Below, one piece after another: positions 59,687 to 64,000 of a stretch of 64,000 bases of DNA (the stretch's first letter is position 1; each line of letters opens with the position of its first letter). Origin of the DNA: Streptomyces aureus (GTDB lineage Bacteria > Actinomycetota > Actinomycetes > Streptomycetales > Streptomycetaceae); contig NZ_JNZD01000013.1 in the NCBI RefSeq assembly GCF_000725495.1, forward strand, positions 434,001-498,000. The letters are read 5' to 3'. Under the pieces are notes generated by a model that saw only the letters and a list, made by a program, of their open reading frames with translations, was not told the origin of the DNA and ran no database searches. The translations under genes were made by a program, and so were the position numbers.

Positions 59687-59714
59687 GCCGTGAAAGGGGT
59701 GCCGTGAAAGGGGT
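59687..59714. repeat. 14-bp direct duplication
   Basis: GCCGTGAAAGGGGT twice in a row, in the 243-bp gap between the PDZ gene and geosmin synthase. Confidence 0.8.
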
Positions 59715-59771
59715 GCCGGGAGCGGGGTTCCCTCGCGGGAGGAAGGGCGCCGCCCCCGCCGCCCGCGGCTG

Positions 59772-62263
<2,492 letters not shown>

Positions 62264-63535
62264 GTGAGCGCGGCCGTGCCCCGCGAGGCGCCACCCGTGC
62301 CGGACGTCTTCGACCCCCGCCGGTACGCCGAGGGTGTGCCGCTCGCCGCGTACCGCGTGCTGCGCGATCACCACCCGGTGGCCTGGCAGGACGAACCCGG
62401 GGTGCTGGGCTGGCCCGCGGGCCCCGGTTTCTGGGCGGTGACCCGGCACGCGGACGTGGTCCGGATCCTCAAGGACGCGCGGACCTACTCCTCGTTCCTC
62501 GGCGCTACCCAGATCCGCGACCCCGATCCGGCCGACCTGCCCTTCATTCGGCGCATGATGCTCAATCAGGATCCGCCGGACCACGGCCGGTTGAGACGAC
62601 TGGTGAGCCGGGCCTTCACCCCACGGCGGGTGGACCGGTTCGAGGCGGCGGCCCGGGAACGGGCCCGCGCCCTGCTCGGACGGGCGGTACGGGAGGCCCG
62701 CGCCGGCGACGGCACCGGCGACCTAGTCGCCGCCGTCACCGACGAGTACGCCCTGCTCAACCTCGCGGATCTGCTCGGCGTCCCGGAGGACGACCGGGGT
62801 CTGCTGCTGGACTGGACGCGGCGGGTGATCGACTATCAGGACCCCGACGAGGCACAGCCGGCGCCCGTCGGCCCGACCGGCGAGCCCGTGAACCCGCGCT
62901 CCCCGGCGATGCTGGGCGACATGTTCGGCTACGCGCGGGAGCTGGCCGCCGCCAAGCGCCGCCGGCCCGCCGACGACGTCCTGACCACGCTCGCCACCGA
63001 TCCCGAACTCGCCCCGGAAGAACTGGAGATGTTCTTCTTCCTGCTCACGGTCGCGGGCAACGACACCGTGCGCAGCGCCGCTCCGGGCGGGCTGCTGGCG
63101 CTGGCACAGCACCCGGCGGCCTACGAGGAACTGCGGTCGGGCCGCCACCGGCTCGGCACGGCCGTCGAGGAGTTGCTGCGCGTGCACCCGCCCGTGCTCA
63201 GCTTCCGCCGGACGGCGGCCGTGGACACCGAGCTGGCCGGGAGGCGGCTGCGCGCGGGCGACAAGGTGGTCGTCTTCCACGCCTCGGCCAACCACGACGA
63301 GCGCGCCTTCGCCGATCCCCTCCGGCTGGACCTGTCGCGGAACCCGAACCCCCATGTCTCCTTCGGCGACGGCCCGCACGTCTGCCTCGGCGCCCACTTC
63401 GCCCGGCTGCAACTGCGGGTGCTCTACGAGGAGACGCTCCGGGCCGTGCCCGCGCTGCGTCCGGCGGGGCCGCCCCGGCGTCTCGTCTCCAACTTCATCA
63501 ACGGGGTCAAGTACCTTCCGCTGACGCTTACTTGA
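62264..63535 (+). CDS. Cytochrome P450 (CYP125/CYP142-like clan)
   Basis: A 423-residue soluble P450. GTG 62264 is the likely start, with a weak GGCGGGGG upstream. Motifs: MLNQDPPDHGRLRRLVSRAF, I-helix FLLTVAGNDTVRSAA, ExxR in AVEELLRVHPPVLSFRR, heme loop SFGDGPHVCLGAHFARLQL with Cys374. The end, RRLVSNFINGVKYLPLTLT, and VVVFHASANHDERAF are features of the actinobacterial CYP124/125/142 group, which hydroxylate sterol side chains or methyl-branched lipids. Whether it modifies a terpenoid is unknown. It diverges from geoA. Confidence 0.82.
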   Translation: MSAAVPREAPPVPDVFDPRRYAEGVPLAAYRVLRDHHPVAWQDEPGVLGWPAGPGFWAVTRHADVVRILKDARTYSSFLGATQIRDPDPADLPFIRRMMLNQDPPDHGRLRRLVSRAFTPRRVDRFEAAARERARALLGRAVREARAGDGTGDLVAAVTDEYALLNLADLLGVPEDDRGLLLDWTRRVIDYQDPDEAQPAPVGPTGEPVNPRSPAMLGDMFGYARELAAAKRRRPADDVLTTLATDPELAPEELEMFFFLLTVAGNDTVRSAAPGGLLALAQHPAAYEELRSGRHRLGTAVEELLRVHPPVLSFRRTAAVDTELAGRRLRAGDKVVVFHASANHDERAFADPLRLDLSRNPNPHVSFGDGPHVCLGAHFARLQLRVLYEETLRAVPALRPAGPPRRLVSNFINGVKYLPLTLT

Positions 63536-63572
63536 CCGTCCGAAACGATGCGACGATGAGCCGGGAGCGCCG

Positions 63573-64000
63573 TCATCCGCGTCTGGCCTGGACGAGCGCG
63601 TGGGTTCCGCCGGTGCGCCAGCGGTCGCCCTCGGCGGCGTCCAGGGCCGCCTCCACGGCGGGGGTGAGCCCGACGACGACATCGGACTTGAGCGTCCGCA
63701 GTGCGGCCACCGCTCCAGGAAAGGAGGAGGTGGCGGCGGCGAACGAGGTGGTGGCGGGGTAGAGGCGGTCCCCGATCAGCCGGCGGTAGTTCAGATCGCC
63801 CTTCAGCACGGTCACGTCGGCCGCGGCGAACTCCCGCCGCAGGTCCCCGGGCAGTTCGGCGTACGCCAGCGGGCCGCAGGAGAAGAGGTGGGTCCTGACG
63901 GTGAGCCGGCCCGCGGACAGGGCCGCCCACAGCCGCTCCCCGGCCTCGCCGGCCGCCCCCTTCGCCGCGGTCAGCCGGCGCACGGCGTCCAGCACGTCGG
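63573..64000 (-). CDS. DUF89/ARMT1-like damage-control phosphatase, C-terminal part
   Basis: The last 142 codons of a gene that begins beyond the right edge. The visible part has VTVLKGDLNYRRLIGDRLYP, the conserved DUF89 metal/phosphate block, preceded by RTHLFSCGPLAYAELP and followed by VAALRTLKSDVVVGLTP. These proteins are metal-dependent phosphatases thought to remove damaged sugar phosphates. It converges with the P450 gene. Confidence 0.75.
   Translation of the reverse strand, partial: DVLDAVRRLTAAKGAAGEAGERLWAALSAGRLTVRTHLFSCGPLAYAELPGDLRREFAAADVTVLKGDLNYRRLIGDRLYPATTSFAAATSSFPGAVAALRTLKSDVVVGLTPAVEAALDAAEGDRWRTGGTHALVQARRG

Overview
This window is high-GC actinobacterial chromosome, almost certainly Streptomyces. 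The evidence is the extreme G/C preference at third codon positions, a two-domain geosmin synthase, a Streptomyces subtilisin-inhibitor family gene, an SAV2148-type HEPN protein, Tat/Sec proteins with long Ala/Pro linkers, a single rare TTA (bldA-type) leucine codon in the whole set, and many leaderless genes with TANNNT boxes six or seven bases before the start codon. I see no rRNA, tRNA, insertion sequence, prophage or CRISPR array. It reads as a stable chromosomal region, not an island.

Layout. 1-8.4 kb: a Tat-exported PHP metallohydrolase, a TetR regulator, a SMI1/KNR4-like protein, a rhomboid protease, and a remnant plant-polysaccharide locus (DUF2264 protein, GH43-ricin enzyme, and the 3' stub of a rhamnogalacturonan acetylesterase). 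8.4-23.3 kb: mostly single-gene units: MarR with a divergent PLP decarboxylase, nitroreductase, homocysteine methyltransferase, carboxylesterase, ThuA, VOC, two AraC regulators, a YihY membrane protein back to back with AidB, a GAF regulator, a secreted protein and a GNAT acetyltransferase. Many of these look leaderless.

23.4-33.0 kb: a complete assimilatory sulfur operon. It begins with a leaderless Cys-containing leader peptide and a possible attenuator hairpin, followed by sulfite reductase, a small zinc ribbon, cysH, cysC, cysD, cysN, a sulfonate-type ABC importer and a sirohydrochlorin chelatase-like protein. Several genes overlap by four bases. Imported or activated sulfur is reduced to sulfide by an APS-type reductase and a siroheme sulfite reductase, and the last gene probably supplies siroheme.

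33-43 kb: small oxidoreductase/DUF genes, an MMPL exporter, a small-molecule kinase homologue, a DEDDh exonuclease, the HEPN protein, and a two-gene split copper amine oxidase. 43-55.7 kb: glgX, treY and treZ (alpha-glucan to trehalose). Between treY and treZ lie a repeat-bearing cytochrome P450, two paralogous M14 carboxypeptidases, a translationally coupled subtilisin inhibitor and a DUF1707-FHA protein. 55.7-64 kb: a kinase-fold protein lacking its catalytic Asp, an M24 peptidase, a LysE exporter, a protease-less PDZ protein, geosmin synthase, a second P450, and a DUF89 protein cut by the window edge.

The strongest leads are the split amine oxidase, the shared -10 box between yihY and aidB, the sulfur-operon leader peptide, the coupled M14/inhibitor unit with its TTA codon, and the 54-residue tandem repeats before the P450 domain.
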